Assembly: GCF_003046475.1 (NCBI RefSeq)
Contig: NZ_PZZZ01000001.1
Span: forward strand, 310,001-374,000
Reading direction: 5' to 3'
Length of the DNA stretch: 64,000 bases
Origin: Mycoplana dimorpha
Lineage (GTDB): Bacteria; Pseudomonadota; Alphaproteobacteria; Rhizobiales; Rhizobiaceae
A program made the translations under genes and the position numbers. The notes beneath the pieces were generated by a model that was not told the DNA's origin, did not search any database, and saw only the letters and a list, made by a program, of their open reading frames with translations. Positions 1 to 7,983 of the stretch are shown in pieces (the first letter of the stretch is position 1; every line of letters begins with the position of its first letter).

Positions 1-68
1 GCTCGATCGACCGGGCCTCGCTGCGACTGGACGAAGCGCTGAAACGCCATGTGGGGGGAAGCCGATGA
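1..68 (+). CDS. C-terminal end of an upstream gene (partial, unrecognised)
   Basis: An open frame (codons from base 3) runs in from the left edge and ends at TGA 66-68, giving 21 residues ending HVGGSR. The stop overlaps the ATG of the next gene in an ATGA arrangement, the usual sign of translational coupling, so this is probably the last part of the preceding gene in the same operon. Too little is present to assign a family. A glycan-related protein is plausible from context only. Confidence 0.5.
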   Translation, partial: SIDRASLRLDEALKRHVGGSR

Positions 69-811
69 GTGTAGACGCAGTCTGGCAACCGCTTCTGGAC
101 GAACTCGACCGCTGGCGGGCCGCGGGGCGGCAGGCGACGTTCTGGCTGCGCGACGACGACGCCGTCGAGCCCACCGCCGCCCTCGACCGGCTGCTGGACC
201 TGACGGCCAGACACGCCGTTCCCACGGCGCTTGCTGTCATTCCGGCCTTCACGGGCGAGGCGCTGGCCGACCGGCTCGCCGAGGCGCCGCATGCCGAGGT
301 GATGGTGCACGGCTGGTCGCACGAGAATTTCGCGGCCGAGGGCGAGAAGAAGCAGGAGCTCGGTGACCATCGTCCCGCCGACGTCGTACTCGCCTCGCTC
401 GAAAAGGGCCTCGTCCGTCTGCGCCAGCTTCATGGTTCGCGCCTGTCGCCGGTGCTGGTACCGCCCTGGAACCGGATCGCCCCGGCGCTGGTGCCCCGGC
501 TCGGCGGGATCGGTTTCCGCGCGCTGTCGGTCTACGGCCCCGAGAGGAATGCCGGCCTGCGCGCGATCAACACCCATGTGGACGTGATGGACTGGCGCGG
601 CACGCGCGGCGGCCGGGAGACGGCAGTGCTGGTCGGGGGCATGGTCGCGCGCCTGCGGGCGATCGAGGCCGGCCATGGCACGCTTGGTCTGCTCACCCAT
701 CACCTCGTTCACGATGCGGCGGTATGGACCTTTCTGGAGGGCCTGTTTGAACGGACGGCGCACCATCCGGCCTGCCGCTGGGCGCCGATTTCGGCAATTC
801 TCGGCGACTGA
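65..811 (+). CDS. Polysaccharide deacetylase-like protein
   Basis: 248 residues with the layout of a carbohydrate esterase 4 / polysaccharide-deacetylase-like fold. An acidic triplet (DDD, residues 30-32) follows the first strand, a metal-type HxxxH lies at H82/H86 (HGWSHEN), a PPWNR motif is at 133-137, and a late histidine cluster (THHLVH) is at 211-216. Family members remove N- or O-acetyl groups from glycans using a divalent metal. No signal peptide is visible, so a cytoplasmic substrate or sugar precursor is likely. ATG 65 overlaps the preceding stop. It runs convergently to the MBL-fold gene at 927-1835. The neighbouring glycosyltransferases support a role in glycan modification; the substrate is unknown. 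Confidence 0.75.
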   Translation: MSVDAVWQPLLDELDRWRAAGRQATFWLRDDDAVEPTAALDRLLDLTARHAVPTALAVIPAFTGEALADRLAEAPHAEVMVHGWSHENFAAEGEKKQELGDHRPADVVLASLEKGLVRLRQLHGSRLSPVLVPPWNRIAPALVPRLGGIGFRALSVYGPERNAGLRAINTHVDVMDWRGTRGGRETAVLVGGMVARLRAIEAGHGTLGLLTHHLVHDAAVWTFLEGLFERTAHHPACRWAPISAILGD

Positions 812-926
812 GGCTTCGACGCGCGGCCCCGATCGACCTCCGGCTGATTGAGACCGCGCGGCAGCCGGCCGTGGCAAGGTCCACGCTTCTGGAGGAAAGT
901 GGGCGCTGAGAGTTCGGGATCCGGGC

Positions 927-1835
927 CTAGGCGGCGACCGTCGCATATTCCAGCATCTGGCCGTCGCGGGCCGAGAAGGCGTTGGGGAACTCGGCGGCGG
1001 CGAGGCGGTCGATCGCTTCGAGCTCGGCGTCGGAGCGCCATGGGGCATGGTGGATGAAGGCGATGGACCTGGCATTGCCGGCCCTTGCCAGCCGGATCGC
1101 CTGCTGCCAGGTCGAGTGGCCGAAGCCACGGAAGACTTCCATCTCCTCGTCGATGTAGCAGCAGTCGTAGATGAACAGGTCGACGTTCTCGATCAGCCGC
1201 AGCACCTCGGGGTCCAGCGTGCCCGGCACATGCTCGGTGTCGGTGATGAATGCCACCGAGCGGCCGCGCCATTCGAGCCGGTAGCCGATTGCGCCGCCGG
1301 GATGGTTGAGGTTGCCGGTGCGCACCGTGATGCCGCGGCGCGGCTCGAGCACGTCACCGGCGCGGAAGTCGCCGAAGGTGAGGGAGGCTCGGCAGATCCT
1401 GGGGTCGACCGGGAACCATGGCGGCCGCATGAACTCGCACAGCATCTCGCCGGTGGTCATCGTCCCCGCCAGGTGCCCCGACCAGATCTTGATGGCGCAT
1501 CCGGGGTCGTAGAGCGGCTTGAAGTAGGGGATTCCGATGATGTGATCGTAATGGCAGTGACTGAAGAAAAGGTCGACCTGCCGCACCCCTTGGGCCTTCA
1601 GCGCCATGCCCGCCGGGGGTATGCCGGAACCGGCGTCGAACAGCAGGATGTCGTCGCCGCAACGGATCTCGACGCTTACCGTGTTGCCGCCATACCGGCT
1701 GAACTGCGGACCCGAGACCGGGATGCTGCCGCGCGTGCCCCAGAATTTCACCGACAGCGTGCCGTTGGCGCCACTCGGTCGAGGAGGGGCTTTTGTCCGG
1801 TGCCTGGCCTGCGGTGGCATTTCCAGCAAGTTCAT
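927..1835 (-). CDS. MBL-fold metallo-hydrolase
   Basis: 302 residues with the metallo-beta-lactamase signature HxHxDH at H93, H95, D97 and H98 (SHCHYDH), an N-terminal KFWGTRGSIPV block typical of the PhnP/RNase Z-like branch, and downstream metal-ligand candidates in NHPGG and ITDTEH. Members of this branch hydrolyse phosphodiesters, including cyclic nucleotides in some cases, but the substrate here cannot be read from sequence. The first 25 residues look disordered. It follows the cyclic-nucleotide-binding gene on the same strand after a 262-nt gap, so it may be the last gene of that transcription unit or have its own promoter. No convincing promoter was found in the gap. Confidence 0.8.
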   Translation of the reverse strand: MNLLEMPPQARHRTKAPPRPSGANGTLSVKFWGTRGSIPVSGPQFSRYGGNTVSVEIRCGDDILLFDAGSGIPPAGMALKAQGVRQVDLFFSHCHYDHIIGIPYFKPLYDPGCAIKIWSGHLAGTMTTGEMLCEFMRPPWFPVDPRICRASLTFGDFRAGDVLEPRRGITVRTGNLNHPGGAIGYRLEWRGRSVAFITDTEHVPGTLDPEVLRLIENVDLFIYDCCYIDEEMEVFRGFGHSTWQQAIRLARAGNARSIAFIHHAPWRSDAELEAIDRLAAAEFPNAFSARDGQMLEYATVAA

Positions 1836-2097
1836 CTCTGCCCGACCTCGTCGAGTGCGCCGGGGCGACCGGGGCTTCTATCGCGCCCAGCCTTCCATGG
1901 TTCCAAGCGGTGCCCCAGGTACAAATGGTGCGTCAAGCGTAACGAATGCGTAACCTTTTTGCGAGTGCCAAGTTGACGCGGAAAATTCACGCCCTTCGGA
2001 TGCACCATGTTCAACGTTCGGGCGTTCGAAACGTTCCCGCAACCGGGCGGCCCATGCGGTCGCCGCTCCCGGGCCGTTTCGGCCTTGTCGGTCTTCA

Positions 2098-2559
2098 TCA
2101 ATCCGGCTTCCGCGCCCGGGCCCGCTCGTCGGACAGATCAATGGTGGTGCGGCTGAGGCGGTCGGCGAGCACCCGCACGATCTCGATGGTGATTTCGGGA
2201 AAGTCGGTCAGCAGCTTGAGGAAATGCTCCTTGCTGATCCGCAGGGCCTCGAGATTGGTCGCTGCTTTCACGGTGGCGGTTCGCGACACGTCGCAGAGGA
2301 TCGCGATCTCGCCGACGATCGAATTGTCCTCGATCTGGGCCACCTTGATCTGGCCGCCCGGCGTCTCCACCAGGACGTCGGCCTTGCCGGTCAGGATCAC
2401 GTAGGCGGCATCGCCGGTGTCACCCTGCCGGAACAGGGTCTCGCCGATCCCATAGGTCACCCGGTCGGAGGTGAAGGCCAGAAGCTTGAGCTTCGTGGGG
2501 TCCACGCCGGCAAACAGCGGCACCCGCCGCAACATCTGTACCTCGTCCTTCAGAAGCAT
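2098..2559 (-). CDS. Single-domain cyclic nucleotide-binding protein
   Basis: 153 residues forming essentially one CRP-type cyclic-nucleotide-binding beta-roll. The phosphate-binding-cassette pattern GEIAIL followed by SRTAT keeps the glutamate and arginine that contact ribose and phosphate in CRP, so ligand binding looks feasible. There is no helix-turn-helix after the roll; the C-terminus is a short charged helix (residues about 115-153). It is therefore a sensor or regulatory subunit rather than a transcription factor. It lies 48 nt downstream of the degenerate ABC protein on the same strand, which suggests a functional partnership. A purine-rich GGGGGA precedes ATG 2559 by 7-8 nt. Confidence 0.8.
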   Translation of the reverse strand: MLLKDEVQMLRRVPLFAGVDPTKLKLLAFTSDRVTYGIGETLFRQGDTGDAAYVILTGKADVLVETPGGQIKVAQIEDNSIVGEIAILCDVSRTATVKAATNLEALRISKEHFLKLLTDFPEITIEIVRVLADRLSRTTIDLSDERARARKPD

Positions 2560-2607
2560 GATCTCGTCCGTCCCCCGGTCTGGTGGCGCTTGTTCGATAT
2601 ATTTCGA

Positions 2608-5319
2608 TTATGACACCAATTCCCTGAATGTCGCATTGTCCGCAAGGTCGGCATGTTTGCCGTCTCCCACGAGCTTGCCATTGTCGAAGATCAATACGCG
2701 ATCGAAAAGATCGGTCAGCGTGGTGTTGGACAGGACCCAGACGACGCCGGGCCTCTGCCCCTTTTCTTGCAAAAGCTCGAGCGCGTTGCGGCAGACCTGC
2801 TCCTGCAGTCGGGCGTCGAGCCCCGGCAGTGGCCGGTTGAAGACATAGAAGTCCGACCGCCGCAAGAGCGCCCGGGCCAGGTTCAGTTTCTGGCGCTGAA
2901 CCTGGGTGAGGCGGCGTCCGCCGGCGCCGAGGTTGAAGTCCAGTCCGATCGACAGGACCTGGTCGTAGATGCCGGGTTCGCTGAGCAGCGAGATCACCAT
3001 GGCACGCACCCGCTCCGGGCCGTCGGCCTGGCGGTGGCTGACGCGACCGAACAGAACGTTGTCCAGGATGCTTGCCGACGCCGTGTAGCTATCCGGATCG
3101 TAGCGCTCGATCGCGCCCTTCATCGTGTCCGGCATGCCCTCGTGGAACTGGCGGCGCGCGTCGACGATCTTGGCCATCAGCTGATCCGTCAGGAGGCCGA
3201 AGCGGTGCCGCGGCTCGATATAGGCGAAGCTGAGGCGGATGATGTCGTGCTTGTCGTCCTCGGTGGTCTCGGAAAAGTCCTTGCCCTTCAGCCTCTGCAG
3301 CAGTTTCTGATAATACGGGAGGTCGTCCGGGGTCATGAAGGTGAGCTGCTGGAAGAACGGGTGGTCCGGCGGCAGCCCGGCAAAGAGCTCGACCGCGTTC
3401 TCGGCGATCTCATAGCCCATCCGGTAGAGAATCCGATCGAGGCCGTTGCGGCTGACCACGTCAACGAAATACGGGTTGCGGCCGATGGCGGGGCCTGTCA
3501 GCTCCTCGCCGATCGCGGTGCCGAACAGCAGGTTCTCGCCAACCGTGGCCTCGATGTTGTAACGGTCGGGTTCGAACGGCACGACGAGGTTGCTCAGGCC
3601 TGCCTTGTCCAGTTCGTGGCGGAGGGTATGGCACAAGGCGACGATGTGCGCGGCCAGCGCTCCATGCGAGCGCGGTGTGATGGTGGAGCGCAGCGCAAGT
3701 TCGAGGATGTCCCTGGTCAGGCAGACGCAGTCGAGGACGGCGGCGATCGAGGCGAAGAGGTCGTCCGGGCCGGTCGCGCCCGCCGCCTCGTAGTCGATCC
3801 AGTCGCCGTGGATGTCGAGATCCGGATTGCCAGCGGCCCGCGCCTCGCTGATCTCCCACTTGCGGGTGGCCTTGTGGTCGTCGTCGTACTCGGGGACCCG
3901 CAACGGCGCGTGCTTGAGGCCGTAGAGCAGGTTGTCGCACAGCGAGCCGAAGAAGAAATAGCCGTCCGAGGAGACATAGGTGATGCGGCGGCCGGCCACC
4001 GATTCCGGCAGCTCGAGCAGATCGGTCTTGCCCACCGTGAGGCGCCCCGATTCCGGCCACACGATCCGGCCGAGGGCTTCGGCCAGCGCCTCGCCGCCGG
4101 CCGCCGCCCCGCCGATGATCGCGGTGAACTCGCCCCGCGCGAACTGGATCGACAGGTGCTCCAGCGTGCGGGCGCCGCTGTCGTCGGCAACCGTCAGGTT
4201 GATCGCCGAAAGCGGTCCGTCGAGCGGCGCCGTCGCTTCGAACGACACCGCCTGGATGGCGGGGTCGATCAGGTGGTCGACCTTGAACTGCTCGACCACC
4301 TGGGTGAACTTGACCTGGACGTCCTGGCGCGCCTGGTCCCAGTCGATCAGTTCCTTCAGCGGTCCCGGCAGGTCCTTGTAGGCGGCGATGACGGCGACGA
4401 GCTGTCCGATGTCGAGCCGCCCCTGCAGCGCCAGGTAGCCGCCGATCAAGTAGAACAGGAACGGCGTCACCGAGGCCAGGAAGTTGTTGATGAACTTGAC
4501 CAGGAATTTCCACTGGTAGAGGTCGTAGCGGATCTTGAAGATCCGCCCGAGCCGGCTCGCGATGTCGGCGCGCTCGAGGTTGGACGTATCGAAGGCGTGG
4601 ATCGTGCCGATGCCATCGACGATCTCGCTGACACGGCCGGCCAGTTCTCGTGCGGTCAGCTGCCGCTCGCGCCCGAGAATCAGCAGCCGGCGGCGCATGC
4701 GCGGAATTACCACCGCCTGTACGGCGACGATGATGCCGGCGATCATGCCGAGCCAGACGTTCTGGACGAGGATGAAGAACAGCGCCGTCGCCGCCTGGCC
4801 GCCGAGCAGGGCCGGGGCTACGAAAGCGTCGCCGGTGAAGCCGCCGAGCGGCTCCACCTCGTCCTTCACCATGCTGGCGATCTCCGCGCCCTTGACGCGC
4901 TTGAACTGAGCAGGCGGAAAGCGCAGCACGCGGTCAACGAGTTCGAAGCGGATCCGCCGCAGGAGGCGCTCGCCGAGGCGGCCCTTGTAGGTGTTGATGT
5001 AGAGCTTGAACACCCCGTTCACGACGACCAGCGCCAGGAAGACCAGGCTGAGCCCGACCAGCATCTGCAGGCGGTTCAGCTCGACGCCGGGGAAGAACAC
5101 GACATTGCCGAAGAACGGCAGGTCGTAGGCGATCCGCATGAAGGTCTGCGTCGCCGCCTCGCCCTCGAAGCCGTGGCCCTGGATCGGGCCGTTGACGATC
5201 TGCTTGGGCAGGTCGAAGGACAGGAAATAAGGGATCATCGAGGCCGCGACGACAAGCAGGATCCATAGCTGCTGCTTGCGCGTGTGCGTCCAGATGTAAT
5301 GGGCCAGGCCTTTTTCCAT
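2608..5319 (-). CDS. ABC-exporter-like protein with degenerate ATPase domain
   Basis: About 903 residues from ATG 5319; a TTG at 5346 in the same frame is less likely. The N-terminal ~330 residues form an ABC exporter transmembrane domain with several hydrophobic helices. The nucleotide-binding domain is recognisable but its catalytic motifs are gone. The Walker A site (about 4113-4090) reads GGAAAGGEA with no lysine. The Q-loop glutamine is replaced (YVSS). The signature reads LTQVQ (2910-2896). Walker B reads FYVFNRPLPGLD without the Asp-Glu pair (2850-2815). The switch histidine is Asn (2727). About 300 extra residues sit between Q-loop and signature, carrying two further copies of the post-Q-loop motif DN(L/V)L(F/Y)G. 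It is probably a non-hydrolysing membrane scaffold or sensor. Downstream lies the cNMP-binding gene, upstream the glycosyltransferases. Confidence 0.75.
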   Translation of the reverse strand: MEKGLAHYIWTHTRKQQLWILLVVAASMIPYFLSFDLPKQIVNGPIQGHGFEGEAATQTFMRIAYDLPFFGNVVFFPGVELNRLQMLVGLSLVFLALVVVNGVFKLYINTYKGRLGERLLRRIRFELVDRVLRFPPAQFKRVKGAEIASMVKDEVEPLGGFTGDAFVAPALLGGQAATALFFILVQNVWLGMIAGIIVAVQAVVIPRMRRRLLILGRERQLTARELAGRVSEIVDGIGTIHAFDTSNLERADIASRLGRIFKIRYDLYQWKFLVKFINNFLASVTPFLFYLIGGYLALQGRLDIGQLVAVIAAYKDLPGPLKELIDWDQARQDVQVKFTQVVEQFKVDHLIDPAIQAVSFEATAPLDGPLSAINLTVADDSGARTLEHLSIQFARGEFTAIIGGAAAGGEALAEALGRIVWPESGRLTVGKTDLLELPESVAGRRITYVSSDGYFFFGSLCDNLLYGLKHAPLRVPEYDDDHKATRKWEISEARAAGNPDLDIHGDWIDYEAAGATGPDDLFASIAAVLDCVCLTRDILELALRSTITPRSHGALAAHIVALCHTLRHELDKAGLSNLVVPFEPDRYNIEATVGENLLFGTAIGEELTGPAIGRNPYFVDVVSRNGLDRILYRMGYEIAENAVELFAGLPPDHPFFQQLTFMTPDDLPYYQKLLQRLKGKDFSETTEDDKHDIIRLSFAYIEPRHRFGLLTDQLMAKIVDARRQFHEGMPDTMKGAIERYDPDSYTASASILDNVLFGRVSHRQADGPERVRAMVISLLSEPGIYDQVLSIGLDFNLGAGGRRLTQVQRQKLNLARALLRRSDFYVFNRPLPGLDARLQEQVCRNALELLQEKGQRPGVVWVLSNTTLTDLFDRVLIFDNGKLVGDGKHADLADNATFRELVS

Positions 5320-5541
5320 CAACCGTTCAGACCGTGCAGTTTGCAACGAGCCGCGTCCGATGGCGCGTGCCCGGGGCCGGCGCCCACGTGGCGTGAAGCG
5401 GCACCGTCACGATCTCGAACCGCGATATGGGCATCGCGAACGCTCCGCAAAAGGCTGGCCCCAAGACAGTGAAGAGCGTTTCGGCTCTTATTGCAAGCTG
5501 CCTGGGCCTGACGCGGCGCTGGTCGTGGGCGAACCCGGCCA

Positions 5542-6735
5542 CTATCGCCGCACCGCCGTTTCACTGGCCAGCGTGGCGACCGGCGTGCCGGCCAAGAGCG
5601 CGCGCAACAGCCTTGCCGTCGTGCGGGCGCCGTCGAGATCGAGCGGCGGCGGTGGCGGGCGTGGCCGGTCGAGCGTGGTGGCGATCGCCTCCGTCAGGGT
5701 TTGCGGCGTCAGCGACCGCTCGCCGACCACGGTGGCAAGCCCCATCTGGCGCAATCGCTCGGCACGGGCGGCCTGCTCGGTCTCGCCCCCGGCCGTGAAC
5801 GGCACGTAGACCGCGCGGCAGCCGGCGCGCAGGACGTCGCAGACCGTGTTGTAGCCCGACTGCGAGACCGACAGCCGCGCCCCCGAAAGCAGACCGGGGA
5901 AATCCGCACGGAACCGCTCGACGACGACGTTGTCCGGGGCTGCCAGAAGAACTGCCTCGAAGGCCGGCTGCGGCAGGTTCGGCCCGGCCACCAGGCACCA
6001 GCGCAGCGTCGGCGGCAGTGCGCGTGCGGCGGCGATCGCCGCCGCGTTCAGCGCCGCTCCCACCGCGCCGCCGCCGGCGGAGACGAGGATGTCGAAGCGT
6101 TCGGCGGCGGGCGCCTGTGGCCGAGCCGCGACGAGGCCGGTGTAGAGGAGGCGATCGGCGATCTGCCCGGCGAGCGGGAAGCTGTCCTCGAGCCGCGCGA
6201 AGGACGGATCGCCATGGACGAAGATGCCGTCGAAGTGGGCGCTCGCAAGCGCGACGCTCTCCTCGTCGCGGCCGGGCTTGCGGCGCTGCTGGAGGATGTC
6301 GCGCACCGACGACAGCACGATCGGCGGCGCCGCCCGGGAGGCGATCGCCTCGAGCAGCGGCATCAGCTCGAAACGAACCTGGCGGCGGCCGAACGGGAAG
6401 GCCTCGATGATGACGACATCCGGTCGGGCCTCGCGGAAGACGGCCAGCAAGAGGTCGCGGCGACGGTCCTTGAAGGCGTCGTCGACCGGCGTGCCGGTCA
6501 GGTCGACAAGCCCCGAGAAACCGGCATCGCCGGCTGCCATCGGCGGCAGTTCGACGTGCCGGATGCGAGGGCCGGGAAAGCCTGGAACCGGCGTGCCGCC
6601 GGTGACCATCGTCACGTCGAAGGCGTCGTCGGCGAGCGCCTGCGCGATGCGGCTGGCGCGGGCGAGATGACCGATGCCGAGCAGGTGCTGGACGTAGAAG
6701 AAGACGCGGGGGGAGGGACTTGCGATTCCGGCCAT
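5542..6735 (-). CDS. MurG-like glycosyltransferase (GT-B fold), paralogue 1
   Basis: About 397 residues. The N-terminal GIGHLARASRIAQAL resembles the first loop of MurG-type GT-B enzymes, and the C-terminal SQSGYNT with a following VPF block resembles the family 28 nucleotide-sugar-binding half. It transfers a sugar from a nucleotide donor, presumably in the cytoplasm or at the inner membrane; acceptor unknown. ATG 6735 is preferred because it forms a TGATG overlap with the stop of the upstream glycosyltransferase. An alternative in-frame ATG at 6750 would add five residues. The glycine-histidine loop and the GYNT motif are shared with the gene at 7984-9192, suggesting an old duplication. Confidence 0.8.
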   Translation of the reverse strand: MAGIASPSPRVFFYVQHLLGIGHLARASRIAQALADDAFDVTMVTGGTPVPGFPGPRIRHVELPPMAAGDAGFSGLVDLTGTPVDDAFKDRRRDLLLAVFREARPDVVIIEAFPFGRRQVRFELMPLLEAIASRAAPPIVLSSVRDILQQRRKPGRDEESVALASAHFDGIFVHGDPSFARLEDSFPLAGQIADRLLYTGLVAARPQAPAAERFDILVSAGGGAVGAALNAAAIAAARALPPTLRWCLVAGPNLPQPAFEAVLLAAPDNVVVERFRADFPGLLSGARLSVSQSGYNTVCDVLRAGCRAVYVPFTAGGETEQAARAERLRQMGLATVVGERSLTPQTLTEAIATTLDRPRPPPPPLDLDGARTTARLLRALLAGTPVATLASETAVRR

Positions 6736-7979
6736 CAGGCGACCTGCCATTCGTTCTCGAACAGGGCCGTCAGTTGGCGGATGCCGACATGGTGATCGAA
6801 TTCGGCGCGCACGCGGCGCTCGGCCGCCTCTCCGAGGCGTGTGCGCAATGCCGGGTCGCGGATCAGCCGCTCGATCGCGCCGGCGAGCGCCTTCGGGTCC
6901 TCCGGCGGCACGACGAAGCCGTTCTCGCCGTCCTTCAGCAGTTCCGGAATCCCGGAGATGTCGGTGGAGACGCAGGCGAGCTTCTGGCTCGACGCCTCGA
7001 CCAGCACGTTCGGCAGGCCGTCGCGGTCGCCGTCGGCGGTGATGCGGCAGGCGAGCGCGAATAGGTCGGAGCGCCGGTAGGCTTCGAGGCAGTCATGCTG
7101 GTCGAGCGCCCCGTGCCAGGTGATGCGGCCGGCGAGGGCGAGCCTGTCGGCCAGCGCCTTGAGTGCCTCGAGGTTGGGTCCGCCGCCGATATGGACGAAG
7201 CGCCAGCAAACCCCGGCGGGCAGCAGCGCCAGCGCCTGGAGCAGTATGTCGTAGCCCTTCTTGTCGACGGCGCGGCCGACGCTAAGAATCGTCACCGGGT
7301 CTTCCGGATCGGAGCCGTCGCGCAGCGAATGCGCGCCCGCAAACGGCCCGAACCGGTCGAGGTCGAGGCCGTGGTAGCTGAGGTGAACGTGGTTTTTGCC
7401 GTTTGCGAGGCCCCGTAGCCGGTCGAAGCCGGTCTGGTTGCAGGTGACCGTCCAGCGCGTGTCGGAGAGCTTGCCCTCCAGCTCCCAGTCCGGCGAGGTC
7501 CAGATGTCCTTGGCATGGGCCGAGCAGGTCCAGGGCGTCCCGTTCATCAGGCTCGCATAGCGGGCCACGGACGCGGGGGTGTGGATGAAGTGGGCGTGCA
7601 GCCAGTCCGCCCCTTCCGGCCATTCGGCACAGAGCACCGCCGCCTGCCCGAACCGGCGGATGCGGTTCGGCGTGAGGTCGCGGCGCAAATCCTTCAGGAA
7701 GGCGCGCCAGGCGGCGCGAAAGCCGGGGAGGCGGGAACTCCTGACGAGCCCGCGGACCACGCGCAGCGGCTCCTGGTAGAGATATTCCGGCAGGTAGTGC
7801 ACGGGGGCGCGGATCTCGTCATGGACCGGGTGGCGCTTGCGATCGGTCGGGTGGCGCATGGAGATCAGCGTCAGCTCGAAGCCGGCCCGTTCCAGCCCGA
7901 GCAGTTCCTGGGCGATGAAGGTCTCGGAAAGGCGCGGATAACCCTTGAGGATGACGGCGATTTTCTTCTGCTGTGTCAC
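6735..7979 (-). CDS. Glycosyltransferase family 4-type protein
   Basis: About 414 residues from GTG 7979. The N-terminus (KIAVILKGYPRLSETF) is the classic start of GT4 glycosyltransferases acting in exopolysaccharide synthesis. The C-terminal half has VLSVGRAVDKKGYD (donor-binding domain entry) and the GLPNVLVEASSQKL block with its preceding acidic residues. An upstream ATG at 8018 in the same frame would extend into the preceding gene by 35 nt; the GTG, 4 nt after the upstream TGA, fits the family N-terminus better. It is the middle gene of three coupled glycosyltransferases, so the three probably act on one glycan. Sugar specificity cannot be predicted. Confidence 0.85.
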   Translation of the reverse strand: MTQQKKIAVILKGYPRLSETFIAQELLGLERAGFELTLISMRHPTDRKRHPVHDEIRAPVHYLPEYLYQEPLRVVRGLVRSSRLPGFRAAWRAFLKDLRRDLTPNRIRRFGQAAVLCAEWPEGADWLHAHFIHTPASVARYASLMNGTPWTCSAHAKDIWTSPDWELEGKLSDTRWTVTCNQTGFDRLRGLANGKNHVHLSYHGLDLDRFGPFAGAHSLRDGSDPEDPVTILSVGRAVDKKGYDILLQALALLPAGVCWRFVHIGGGPNLEALKALADRLALAGRITWHGALDQHDCLEAYRRSDLFALACRITADGDRDGLPNVLVEASSQKLACVSTDISGIPELLKDGENGFVVPPEDPKALAGAIERLIRDPALRTRLGEAAERRVRAEFDHHVGIRQLTALFENEWQVA

Positions 7980-7983
7980 GTAG

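Noticed and set aside
2653-5268. 871-codon open frame on the plus strand, antisense to the pseudo-ABC gene
   Set aside because: Rich in His, Asp, Gln and Arg with no family motifs; it mirrors the codon bias of the minus-strand gene in high-GC DNA.
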